A DNA stretch of 64,000 nucleotides, taken from the NCBI GenBank assembly GCA_046546235.1, contig JBKGYG010000001.1:62001-126000 (forward strand), read 5' to 3'. Positions within the stretch are counted from its first letter, which is position 1. The number at the start of each line of letters is the position of its first letter. The DNA comes from JBKGYG01 sp046546235. GTDB taxonomy: Bacteria > Bacillota > Clostridia > Lachnospirales > DSM-24629. The translations under genes and the position numbers were made by a program. Below the pieces are notes generated by a model. That model was not told the DNA's origin. It was given only the letters and a program-made list of their open reading frames with translations, and searched no databases. This document shows positions 19,048 to 26,847 of this stretch, piece by piece.

Positions 19048-20352
19048 CTAATATTCTTCAGGAATTAATGTAAGTATTTCTTTGATTGACATACATAATT
19101 TATCTGCTTCTTGTGCTCTATGGTTTTGTAAAATAGTTTCTGCTACTTTTTGCATCGCTGGAAACCCACTACGAGTTAATTGATTGGCATATATAACAAT
19201 GTTCACACCATGTCTTGCAAATTCTTCTTCTTTTACACTATTATAAGATGTTGGAACTACTACTAAAGGTGTTATTGAATCTTTTTGCCTAAACTTCTGA
19301 CAGAATTTAAATATTTCTGTTGGGTCCTTTTTTCTTGAATGAATCATTATTCCATTTGCCCCTGCACTTACATATGCAAACGCCCTAATTAATGCATCTT
19401 CCATTCCTCTTTCTAAGATTAAGCTTTCTATTCTAGCTATCAATAAAAAATCTTTAGTTTTTAATGCAGCTTTACCTGCTACTATTTTGGAACAAAAACT
19501 TTCAATACTATCTTGAGTTTGTTTAACATCAGTACCAAAAAGAGAATTTTTTTTAAGACCTGTTTTATCCTCTATAATAACAGCTGAAACACCCATTCTT
19601 TCTAAAGTTCGAATATTGTAGACAAAATGCTCTGTTAACCCACCTGTATCACCATCAACTATAATAGGTTTTGTCGTTACATCCATTATCTCATCTATTG
19701 TATGTAACCGCGTAGACATATCAATCAACTCAATATCAGGCTTCCCCTTGGAGGTAGAATCACATAAACTAGAACACCACATAGCATCGAATTGATAAGT
19801 TTTTCCATTTTGTAATACTTTAGTTTTTTCTGCAATCAACCCCGTTATGCCACTATGAGCCTCTATAACACTTACCAGTGGTTTCATTTCAAGTAATCGT
19901 TTCAATCTTCCTCGTCTTATATCTGGCATAGCTAGTTGTTCTCTTTGACTTAATTCTAGTTTTTCATATTCTTCGTTTTCAGAATAAGGAAATTCCACAA
20001 GTTCTCCACCATACTCTTTCAATATCTTTATAACTTCATCTCTAATAGGTTTTTGTAACCCTGTTTTCCAATTGTCTCCATGAACAACAAAATCTGGTTT
20101 TATTTTATTCAAATTTTCAGCGTAACTTAATGTGCTTTGAGGTACAACTTTACTTACCCCTTTTACGCTTTCAAGTATCTTAACTCTTTCTTCGTAATTT
20201 AATAGTGGAAAACGTCTATAATTAGCAACAATATCATCTGTTAGCATTCCAATAATTAACTCTCCTAATTCTGAAGCTTTTTTAATTATTGATGTATGCC
20301 CTCCATGTATAACATCTGTACTAAAACTCATATAAACTTTTTTATCACCCAT
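19048..20352 (-). CDS. cytidylyltransferase-like domain fused to phosphoenolpyruvate mutase
   Basis: 434 aa, two domains. Residues 1-135 are a nucleotidyltransferase of the glycerol-3-phosphate cytidylyltransferase type, with the HxGH motif VIHGGH (H16-H19) and a block near LNYEERVKIL. Residues about 155-434 are PEP mutase of the isocitrate-lyase superfamily, with the diagnostic EDKx5NS motif (IIEDKTGLKKNSLFG, near residue 257) and the metal-site block VDGDTGG. The mutase isomerises PEP to phosphonopyruvate, forming the C-P bond. The N-terminal domain may activate a phosphonate with CTP, or be structural. ATG at 20352 with AGGGGG upstream is preferred over one at 20382 that overlaps the upstream gene. 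Confidence 0.92.
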   Translation of the reverse strand: MGDKKVYMSFSTDVIHGGHTSIIKKASELGELIIGMLTDDIVANYRRFPLLNYEERVKILESVKGVSKVVPQSTLSYAENLNKIKPDFVVHGDNWKTGLQKPIRDEVIKILKEYGGELVEFPYSENEEYEKLELSQREQLAMPDIRRGRLKRLLEMKPLVSVIEAHSGITGLIAEKTKVLQNGKTYQFDAMWCSSLCDSTSKGKPDIELIDMSTRLHTIDEIMDVTTKPIIVDGDTGGLTEHFVYNIRTLERMGVSAVIIEDKTGLKKNSLFGTDVKQTQDSIESFCSKIVAGKAALKTKDFLLIARIESLILERGMEDALIRAFAYVSAGANGIMIHSRKKDPTEIFKFCQKFRQKDSITPLVVVPTSYNSVKEEEFARHGVNIVIYANQLTRSGFPAMQKVAETILQNHRAQEADKLCMSIKEILTLIPEEY

Positions 20353-20378
20353 ATAATTACCCCCTACATTAAAATCTT

Positions 20379-21080
20379 TCACAACTTATTTTTAACTAAT
20401 TCTAAATCTTCTGGCGTGTCAATCTCTATACATATTTTATTATTAAAGTCCAAAGGATAAATATCACATTCTTCTGACACTTTGTTAAATGCATTCTCTG
20501 CATAACAAGATACTTTTTTATTTTCACAATAGAATATTATTTCATCAAGCCATACCTTCCAGTCTAATCTATTGATTTTATATAATGGTTGTGCTGTCAC
20601 TGCATTTTCAAAAAACTCAATCCCTATTTTTTTAATTTTATTGTCTTTTATAACAGCTTTAAAATCTTTTTTGGGTAAAGGATTTGTTGTACTTATTGAC
20701 ATGCAGCTTTTGTTATAATCTAACATTTTTTTTAGTATATCTATTTCAAAAACAAGATCACCATGCATTAATATTATATCGTCATTTAAATATTCTCTTG
20801 CCAAATATATTGAATATATGTAATTTGTTTTATAATAAATATCATTCTTAATAAAAGAATAGTTTATATTAATTTTTAACTCTTTACAATAATTGACTAA
20901 TACTTTATCGAAATAACCTGTTGTCATTATTACTTTATCAATTCCACATTGACATAACTTCTTTAGTTGTCTACTAAGTATTGTTTCATCCTTACTAATA
21001 TACGTCATACATTTAGGGTGATTATCTGTTATATCCCCCATTCTTTTACCCATACCAGAATTAAGTATTAATGCTCTCAT
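20379..21080 (-). CDS. MobA/LicC-like nucleotidyltransferase, predicted phosphonate cytidylyltransferase (PntC-like)
   Basis: 233 aa, NTP-transferase fold. The N-terminal nucleotide-binding loop is LNSGMGKRM (about residues 6-14), followed by DNHPKCM with the conserved PK. A metal-binding Asp is in LMHGDLVFE and an acidic block ends the protein (EIDTPEDLELV). LicC and PntC enzymes of this type make CDP-choline or CMP-aminoethylphosphonate. Beside PEP mutase and phosphonopyruvate decarboxylase, the likely product is a CMP-phosphonate. The ATG at 21080 begins one base after the upstream gene's stop, with AAGGAGAATAATTAAG before it. Fold is confident, substrate inferred. Confidence 0.78.
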   Translation of the reverse strand: MRALILNSGMGKRMGDITDNHPKCMTYISKDETILSRQLKKLCQCGIDKVIMTTGYFDKVLVNYCKELKININYSFIKNDIYYKTNYIYSIYLAREYLNDDIILMHGDLVFEIDILKKMLDYNKSCMSISTTNPLPKKDFKAVIKDNKIKKIGIEFFENAVTAQPLYKINRLDWKVWLDEIIFYCENKKVSCYAENAFNKVSEECDIYPLDFNNKICIEIDTPEDLELVKNKL

Positions 21081-21081
21081 C

Positions 21082-22212
21082 TTAATTATTCTCCTTAAGA
21101 TAGTTCATAAATGCAATTTTGTTTTCTACAGGTGTATTAGTTGGCCTACCTAAATCGGTCCTTGCACCTATAGCCGCTTTTACCTCTATAAGAATTGGAC
21201 CTTCTTTATCCTTTATTTGCATAAGTATATCATCTAGTTCTTCTTCAGTTTTGGCTTTATATGAAAACATATACCCACAACTTAGAGCTATTTTAGCAAA
21301 ATTCATATTTCTAGCAACAGTAGGTTGTCCACCCACTGATTCATGAGATTCATTATTTATAATTAAATGAATAAAATTCTTTGGTTTCTTGTCACCTATA
21401 ATTGCCATTGCCCCCATGTGCATTATAGCAGAACCGTCTCCATCTATACACCAAACTTTTTTAAAAGGTTTATTTCGTGCAACGCCTAAAGCTAAAGATG
21501 AACAATGTCCCATAGCCCCAACCATTAGAAAATCTTGTTTATGTGATAATCCTTGCTCTTCCCTTAATTCATATAATTCTCTTGATGTTTTCCCTGTTGT
21601 TGAAACTATTACATTATCTTTTGTCCTTCTAATAATTATTTTAACAATTTCTTCCCTCAATAATTTATGGTTATTTTTGTATTTAACTTCTTGATTATAG
21701 TATAATCCACCTTTTTTTACTATAAATGCAACACTTTTCCCTTCTTGAAGTAAAGATTTAAAAGAAAATATTTTATCCTTTATTTTTTGTTCTGCAGTTT
21801 TTCTATCTAGTACTATATATTGTATATTCAATATTTTCAATAATTCTAGTGTAATTGCCCCTTGAAAAACGTGCTGTGGTTCATCACATTTATTTGGCTC
21901 TCCTCTCCAACCAATTACAAAAACGCAGGGTATAGCATATACCTTATCATTAAGAAGAGATGCAACAGGGTTAATAATATTTCCTAATCCACTATTTTGC
22001 AGATAAACACAAGGTATTTTGCCAGTTGATAAGTAATGCCCCGCTGCTAAAGCTACAGCATTCCCCTCATTAGCTGTAATAATATGATTTTTTGATGTTC
22101 CATAATTATTAATCAAATAATTGCATAAAGGTTTTAATATTGAATCTGGAACTCCTGCAAAAAAATTAATATTATTTTCTTTTAACATATTTACAAATTC
22201 TTTAATCTCCAT
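21082..22212 (-). CDS. phosphonopyruvate decarboxylase
   Basis: 376 aa, thiamine-diphosphate enzyme that decarboxylates phosphonopyruvate to phosphonoacetaldehyde, pulling the unfavourable PEP mutase reaction forward. N-terminal FAGVPDSILKPLCNYL and TANEGNAVALAAGHYL contain the catalytic Glu region. VFVIGWRGEP follows, and the cofactor motif GDGSAIMHMG ... LIINN starts near residue 255. Length matches the single-chain family. AAGGAGGCTAAT lies before the ATG. It follows the TagF-like gene by 67 nt and abuts the cytidylyltransferase. The residue pattern is typical of phosphonopyruvate rather than sulfopyruvate decarboxylase, and the adjacent mutase supports that. Confidence 0.93.
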   Translation of the reverse strand: MEIKEFVNMLKENNINFFAGVPDSILKPLCNYLINNYGTSKNHIITANEGNAVALAAGHYLSTGKIPCVYLQNSGLGNIINPVASLLNDKVYAIPCVFVIGWRGEPNKCDEPQHVFQGAITLELLKILNIQYIVLDRKTAEQKIKDKIFSFKSLLQEGKSVAFIVKKGGLYYNQEVKYKNNHKLLREEIVKIIIRRTKDNVIVSTTGKTSRELYELREEQGLSHKQDFLMVGAMGHCSSLALGVARNKPFKKVWCIDGDGSAIMHMGAMAIIGDKKPKNFIHLIINNESHESVGGQPTVARNMNFAKIALSCGYMFSYKAKTEEELDDILMQIKDKEGPILIEVKAAIGARTDLGRPTNTPVENKIAFMNYLKENN

Positions 22213-22279
22213 ATTAGCCTCCTTATATCACCAAAACGTGAACAAGTTTAATCAAAAAATATTATAAATATATATTAAT

Positions 22280-23839
22280 TCAACTTTTAAGTACTAATTC
22301 TTTTATTGTTTCATATATTTTTTTGCCACTAGTTCCATCTACATTTTTATATATTTTTGATGCTAATCCTTTACGGTTATTTTCCAATGGATCTTCTCCT
22401 TTAGTTAATCTTTCTATTAATTCATGCCAAGGCTCTTCTTCATTATAAAAATAGTAGAAGGTATCTTTTTCTACTACAGATCCTTTTGGCATATCTTTAT
22501 CTAAAAATATTATTTTCTTTTCTGTAAGTAAAAATGCCCCTAATAATGAACCACTCCTAGCTATTAATGTATCTGCTGCATTTAGAACATATAAATAATT
22601 ATCCGTCTCATCAAATATGACATTTTTATAAGTAGCATTTTCCCCTTTAATTTGATTCTCTATCAAATTATCATAATATGGCATTAGTTGAGGTATATAC
22701 TTTCTTATTGCTGTTCTAGTAAGAGGATGAGGTCGCCAAATTACAGCAGTATCTTTGTTCATATTAGGTATATTAAGTATCTTTGTTATTTCCTCTATCC
22801 TTGAGAACATATCATTAACAAAATATAGACAACCAGTATCTAAAGCATATACTGTTTTCCCTTTTAATTTGTCTTTCCATTCATCTGGATATTTTCCGCT
22901 TTTTCTTAAATTATTAACCATTGAATCTATTTTGGGCGAACCTAAATTCAAAAGTTTAGATTCAGGTATTCCATCTTCAAGTGCCGCTTTTTTCAGAAAA
23001 TCACTAATTAATATCACTTTATCCACATTTTTAATTCCTCGCAACATATATATTGCTTTTTTTGTATATGGGTAAAACAAAGATGGTATATGGTATGGCA
23101 CATAAACAAGCATATCTGTATATTTTTTAAGGTTTGAAGTAAAGAATTGTTCATATACACGCGTAATAGTATTATATTGGTCATATATATTATGTACAAA
23201 TATAATATCTGGTTTTTCTTCTTCAATATTATAGTCATTATAGTGAGAAATAGGTGTGTCTTCCGGAAATCTATCCCCTTCATATGTTGGAATTTCTTTA
23301 TCTTGAGAAAGTTGATAATATGGTATAGGCACAACTTTAACTAAACAATTTTTGTCCTTTATAAATGCGTCATAAATTGTTGCCATACTATCCCACATAG
23401 TGACTTTATAAGGAAAAAAAACTACCTTTAACTTTTTACACCTCTTAAATTCTTTTAGTATTTCTTCTTTACTTTCTTTTACACCTAATTCCTTTAGTAT
23501 ATTAAACACTGCATCTTCATCTTGTTTATCTGCATTTTTAAATGCTTTTTTATAATATTCTATAGCTAGTTCTTTTTTTTCTGTTGACTGATATAAATAT
23601 GCAAGATTATAATTCAAGTCAAAATTAGTACAATCAATGCTTAATCCTTTTTTTAATATCTTTTCAGCATGTATTATATCAGCATTCATCATTGCTATTA
23701 CAGCTTTTATAGAATATATTTCAATATCTTTTTCTATTATTTTTTCATATTCCTTAACCATATCTTGTGCTTCATTTAGCAATCCTTTTTCTATTAAAAC
23801 CTGAATATTTTTTTTTGAATTCTTCCATTTGCTCTTCAA
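22280..23839 (-). CDS. TPR plus CDP-glycerol-phosphotransferase-like protein
   Basis: 519 aa. Residues about 5-110 form two or three TPR-like helical pairs (KGLLNEAQDMVKEYEK, HAEKILKKGLSIDCTNFDLN, KELAIEYYKKAFKNADKQDE). The rest (about 135-519) resembles the TagF/CDP-glycerol glycerophosphotransferase fold: LVYVPYHIPSLFYPY, LLNLGSPKIDSM, AVIWRPHPLTR and SGSLLGAFLLTEKKIIFLD. Such enzymes move a phosphoalcohol from a CDP or CMP carrier onto an acceptor. With CMP-phosphonate genes adjacent, it is the candidate that puts the phosphonate on the glycan. It starts at TTG (23839) with AAGGGG 10 nt upstream and overlaps the glycosyltransferase end by 68 nt in another frame. Confidence 0.75.
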   Translation of the reverse strand: MKSKWKNSKKNIQVLIEKGLLNEAQDMVKEYEKIIEKDIEIYSIKAVIAMMNADIIHAEKILKKGLSIDCTNFDLNYNLAYLYQSTEKKELAIEYYKKAFKNADKQDEDAVFNILKELGVKESKEEILKEFKRCKKLKVVFFPYKVTMWDSMATIYDAFIKDKNCLVKVVPIPYYQLSQDKEIPTYEGDRFPEDTPISHYNDYNIEEEKPDIIFVHNIYDQYNTITRVYEQFFTSNLKKYTDMLVYVPYHIPSLFYPYTKKAIYMLRGIKNVDKVILISDFLKKAALEDGIPESKLLNLGSPKIDSMVNNLRKSGKYPDEWKDKLKGKTVYALDTGCLYFVNDMFSRIEEITKILNIPNMNKDTAVIWRPHPLTRTAIRKYIPQLMPYYDNLIENQIKGENATYKNVIFDETDNYLYVLNAADTLIARSGSLLGAFLLTEKKIIFLDKDMPKGSVVEKDTFYYFYNEEEPWHELIERLTKGEDPLENNRKGLASKIYKNVDGTSGKKIYETIKELVLKS

Positions 23840-25025
23840 AATAATTTTTCCCCTTTTCTTTATTATTTAAATACGTTTTAATAATTATACTTTCCTCAAA
23901 TTTTTCCATTTCTTTTTTCCTATTTTCTTGAAGAAGTAATTGTTTTAATTCATTAAGCCCTTGATTATTTACATTATTAGTGTGAAGTACTGCTTCTTTA
24001 TATTTATCTATAGCTTCATCTATTTTTTTTATCGCCTTAAGCGTTTCTGCCCATTTAATTAGTGGAAGAAAACTTCCAGAACCAAATTTAGAGATTCCTT
24101 TATTATATTCTCCAATATCTATAGCTTTTTTAAAACTAATAATAGCTTTTTTAAAATCTCTCAATTCTTTATAACTAATTCCTTGATAATAATAAATATC
24201 AGGCATCTTACTAATATATTTATCATTTATTAATGTCTTGATAAACTGATTTGTTTGTTTATATCTTTTTAACATTAACATACATTGAACCATTCTAATA
24301 ATAAGATCATTATGATATGACATTCTAACTCTCTTTGTTAATTTGTGAGCTTTGATAAAGTCATCCATTGCCACATCATGCCTGTTAGCTATCATTTCCA
24401 TAACTCCTTTATTATACCAATTAAAAGGTTCATCAGGATTTCTTTTAATCTCTGCATCAATTATATTTTTATTTCTTTTTTCTTTATTTTTAGATTTAAA
24501 TACATTTTTACTATATCCATAATGATAAATCTTGCATATTTCATCATTTATTAATTTTCCCAAATATTTAGAACCATTAATTTTTATCTGTTCATGAATT
24601 GCCCCTTCATATAAAGGATTGGCGTTTTTATATAGTCTTACCATGCCACTTGATACAGTCATATCTCTATTTTCAAATATATTATAAATTGGTATTATAT
24701 ATGCCATTTTATCAGTACTCAATACTGTTTGTTCTAGTTTTTCTCTATTACAAAAGATCCTTTCATCAGCATCAAGTACTAATATATAATCTCCCTTTGC
24801 TTTCTCAATAGATTTATTTCTTGCTTTACTAAAATCATTTTCCCATTTATACTCTACTACCTTAATTTTATTCTTATCTTCGTAATCTTTTAAAATATCT
24901 ATAGTATTATCAGTAGAACCAGTATCTACTATGATTGCTTCATCAACAATTTTTAGTGCTCTATCTAAACATTCCTTGATATTTTCTTCTTCATTTTTTA
25001 CTATCATACACAGACTTAAAAGCAA
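23772..25025 (-). CDS. GT2-family glycosyltransferase with TPR region, predicted flagellin O-glycosyltransferase
   Basis: 417 aa. The N-terminal GT2 domain reads LLSLCMIVKNEEENIKECL, IIVDTGSTDNTIDILKDYE and DYILVLDADERIF with the DxD-type DAD. The C-terminal half is TPR-like (YYYQGISYKELRDFKKAIIS, WAETLKAIKKIDEAIDKYKE). Similar enzymes lie just after fliC in C. difficile and attach the first sugar to flagellin Ser/Thr. It starts at TTG (25025) with AAGGAGGTG 6 nt upstream, right after the flagellin terminator, so expression probably depends on read-through from the flagellin promoter. Enzyme class is firm; acceptor is inferred from position. Confidence 0.85.
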   Translation of the reverse strand: MLLSLCMIVKNEEENIKECLDRALKIVDEAIIVDTGSTDNTIDILKDYEDKNKIKVVEYKWENDFSKARNKSIEKAKGDYILVLDADERIFCNREKLEQTVLSTDKMAYIIPIYNIFENRDMTVSSGMVRLYKNANPLYEGAIHEQIKINGSKYLGKLINDEICKIYHYGYSKNVFKSKNKEKRNKNIIDAEIKRNPDEPFNWYNKGVMEMIANRHDVAMDDFIKAHKLTKRVRMSYHNDLIIRMVQCMLMLKRYKQTNQFIKTLINDKYISKMPDIYYYQGISYKELRDFKKAIISFKKAIDIGEYNKGISKFGSGSFLPLIKWAETLKAIKKIDEAIDKYKEAVLHTNNVNNQGLNELKQLLLQENRKKEMEKFEESIIIKTYLNNKEKGKNYFEEQMEEFKKKYSGFNRKRIAK

Positions 25026-25052
25026 TTATAACACCTCCTTGTTTTCTATAAA

Positions 25053-25084
25053 AGATAAGAGAGTCTATTTACGACTCTCTATCT
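25053..25084 (-). terminator. terminator after flagellin
   Basis: On the minus strand AGATAGAGAGTC (25073-25084), a 7-nt loop and GACTCTCTTATCT (25053-25065) form a stem with one bulged base, followed by TTTTAT. It lies 28 nt past the flagellin stop and would let most transcripts end while some continue into the glycan cassette. Confidence 0.85.
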
Positions 25085-25111
25085 TAATCATTCATTTAAA
25101 TTGTTTAAATT

Positions 25112-25936
25112 TTATCCAAGTAATTGTAATACACCTTGAGGAGCCATATTAGCCTGAGCTAACATTGCTGTAGATGCCTGTTGTAAGATGTTTTGTTTTG
25201 TTAACTCCATCATCTCTTGAGCCATATCTACGTCCCTAACTCTTGACTCTGCTGCCTGAATATTTTCTGTTGCATTATCCAAGTTTTTAATAGTATGGTC
25301 AAGTCTATTTTGGTTTGCACCTAATTTAGATCTTTCTGATGATACTTCTTTTATAGCTGTATCAATAGTGTCTATAGCTGCTGTTGCATTATCATACGTA
25401 TCTACGCTATCAAATACATTATTAACTGTTAAAGCTTCAGCATCCATAGTATTAATTGTTAAATCCATAGATACTCCACAATCCGCACCAATTTGAAAAT
25501 TAGCACCACTAGTTGCTAAAGTGCCATCTAAGAGTGTCTTTTCATTAAAGGTTGTAGACTCTGCAATTCTATCGATTTCATCAACTAATTCTTCTAATTC
25601 ATCTTTAATAGCAGTTCTGTCATTTGTTTCATTTGTGTCATTAGCTGATTGTACTGCTAATTCTCTCATTCTTTGAAGAATAGCTTGTGTCTCATTAAGT
25701 GCTCCTTCAGCTGTCTGTATCATTGAAATACCATCTTGAGCATTTCTAGAAGCTTGATTTAAACCTCTTACCTGAGATCTCATTTTTTCACTAATAGATA
25801 AACCTGCTGCGTCATCTCCAGCTCTATTAATTCTATAACCTGAAGATAATTTTTCCATTGATTTTGAAGATGCTGTGTTAGATAATCCTAATTGACGATG
25901 AGTATTCATAGCCATTAAATTATTATTAATCCTCAT
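25112..25936 (-). CDS. hag: flagellin
   Basis: 274 aa, a short flagellin. The N-terminal D0/D1 is complete (MRINNNLMAMNTHRQLGLSN, SSGYRINRAGDDAAGLSISE, QDGISMIQTAEGALNE), as is the C-terminal D1/D0 (SERSKLGANQNRLDHTIKNL through STAMLAQANMAPQGVLQLLG). Only about 50 residues link them, so D2/D3 outer domains are absent. Ser/Thr residues in the linker and D1 (about 125-190) are candidate glycan sites. CAAGGAGGAATTTATT precedes the ATG. Transcription is from a sigma-D promoter, and the leader carries a CsrA-type hairpin. fliW and csrA lie immediately upstream and a glycan cassette immediately downstream. Confidence 0.97.
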   Translation of the reverse strand: MRINNNLMAMNTHRQLGLSNTASSKSMEKLSSGYRINRAGDDAAGLSISEKMRSQVRGLNQASRNAQDGISMIQTAEGALNETQAILQRMRELAVQSANDTNETNDRTAIKDELEELVDEIDRIAESTTFNEKTLLDGTLATSGANFQIGADCGVSMDLTINTMDAEALTVNNVFDSVDTYDNATAAIDTIDTAIKEVSSERSKLGANQNRLDHTIKNLDNATENIQAAESRVRDVDMAQEMMELTKQNILQQASTAMLAQANMAPQGVLQLLG

Positions 25937-25965
25937 AATAAATTCCTCCTTGAATTTAATTTTTT

Positions 25966-25977
25966 GGCATCCATGCC
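25966..25977 (-). promoter_or_regulatory. CsrA-type hairpin in the flagellin leader
   Basis: Minus strand GGCATGGATGCC folds as a 4-bp stem with loop TGGA, giving the A-N-GGA core in a loop that CsrA recognises. The flagellin Shine-Dalgarno (AAGGAGGA), 15-20 nt further on, is a second GGA site, the two-site arrangement known for Bacillus hag. Confidence 0.65.
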
Positions 25978-25989
25978 TTTAATAAACTA

Positions 25990-26010
25990 ATTCTTTCGGC
26001 CGAAAAGAAT
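25990..26010 (-). repeat. GC-centred palindrome in the flagellin leader
   Basis: Minus strand ATTCTTTTCGGCCGAAAGAAT is a near-perfect inverted repeat (one unpaired base) centred on CGGCCG. It lies between the sigma-D promoter and the CsrA-type hairpin, about 20 nt downstream of the -10 box. It could be a 5' stabilising hairpin of the flagellin mRNA. Confidence 0.6.
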
Positions 26011-26030
26011 TTGTCTTACTTACATATTAT

Positions 26031-26057
26031 ATATCGACTTTTTAAGCTATTACTTTA
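26031..26057 (-). promoter_or_regulatory. sigma-D promoter of flagellin
   Basis: Minus-strand TAAA (26054-26057), 15-nt spacer, GTCGATAT (26031-26038), one mismatch from the sigma-D consensus TAAA-N15-GCCGATAT. The start would be about 90 nt upstream of the flagellin ATG, leaving room for the two leader hairpins. Confidence 0.88.
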
Positions 26058-26075
26058 TAGTTTTCTATTATTTTT

Positions 26076-26288
26076 TTATAATTTTTTTAACAAATCAATA
26101 CTATCAAGTTGAAGTGCCTCTTCATTAGCTTGTTTAATGTCTAAATATATCTCTTTACGGTAAATAGGAATACTTTTTGGTGCATTTATCCCTATTTTTA
26201 CTTGATCCCTTGTTACTTCAAGAACGGTAATTTCAATATCTTTACCTATCATTATAGATTCATTTGTTTTTCTTGATAATGCTAGCAT
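26076..26288 (-). CDS. csrA: translational regulator CsrA
   Basis: 70 aa. The N-terminal MLALSRKTNESIMIGKDIEI and VTRDQVKIGINAPKSIPIYR carry the conserved RNA-contact residues (L4, R6, R45-type). CsrA binds GGA hairpins in the flagellin leader and blocks translation until FliW sequesters it. The ATG at 26288 lies one base past the fliW stop, with AGGTGA overlapping the fliW end. The GTG three codons upstream is not the family start. Confidence 0.97.
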   Translation of the reverse strand: MLALSRKTNESIMIGKDIEITVLEVTRDQVKIGINAPKSIPIYRKEIYLDIKQANEEALQLDSIDLLKKL

Positions 26289-26289
26289 C

Positions 26290-26754
26290 CTATTCACCTA
26301 CCTTTTCTTTTTTTAATTCACCTATTCCTTTAGTAATATCATATCGTATATCATAATCCTCATTTTCTGTAATTACTTGTACACCTTTTCTGTTCTCTAC
26401 ATTCATTATTAATGGAGCTTTTAGATTTGTAGTCACCTTTTTCCCTTCATCCCGTATAACTACAATAGTTAATATAATAAAATTATCTTCATTTAATTCT
26501 CCTAAACCAGATAATAATTCATCTTCAACTTTAGGGCTATATTCAGCCTTTACTATGAGTGGATTAATAACAGGTAGTGCTATATCTTTTTCTTCAACTG
26601 ATTGAAGCCAAGATATGATAGGTCGATTATCTTCGCTATCATATATAATAGTATATTTTTTAAACTCTTCTAATCCTAATAAACCATCTTCAAATGTAAT
26701 AATTTTTTCTTCATCTATTTCAATTGTTCCAAAGCATTTTGTTTCTATAACCAT
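26290..26754 (-). CDS. fliW: flagellar assembly factor FliW
   Basis: 154 aa. FliW motifs: IETKCFGTIEIDEEKIITFE, DGLLGLEEFKKYTII, WLQSVEEKDIALPVINPLI, and the C-terminal NLKAPLIMNVENRKGVQVI. It binds flagellin and, when flagellin is exported, CsrA, completing the homeostatic switch. AGGAGGTATTTTA precedes ATG at 26754. It is tightly coupled to csrA. Confidence 0.97.
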   Translation of the reverse strand: MVIETKCFGTIEIDEEKIITFEDGLLGLEEFKKYTIIYDSEDNRPIISWLQSVEEKDIALPVINPLIVKAEYSPKVEDELLSGLGELNEDNFIILTIVVIRDEGKKVTTNLKAPLIMNVENRKGVQVITENEDYDIRYDITKGIGELKKEKVGE

Positions 26755-26795
26755 TAAAATACCTCCTCTATTAAATATAGTCATTTTTTAGTATT

Positions 26796-26843
26796 AAAAC
26801 CACTAAACATCAAGTAACGACAACTATAGACGTTTTAGTGGTT
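26796..26843 (-). terminator. stem-loop between flgL and fliW
   Basis: Minus-strand arms AACCACTAAAAC and GTTTAGTGGTTT separated by about 24 nt, followed by TAATAC. It begins just after the flgL stop. The U-tract is short, so termination may be partial and fliW–csrA could be read through. Confidence 0.55.
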
Positions 26844-26847
26844 ATTT

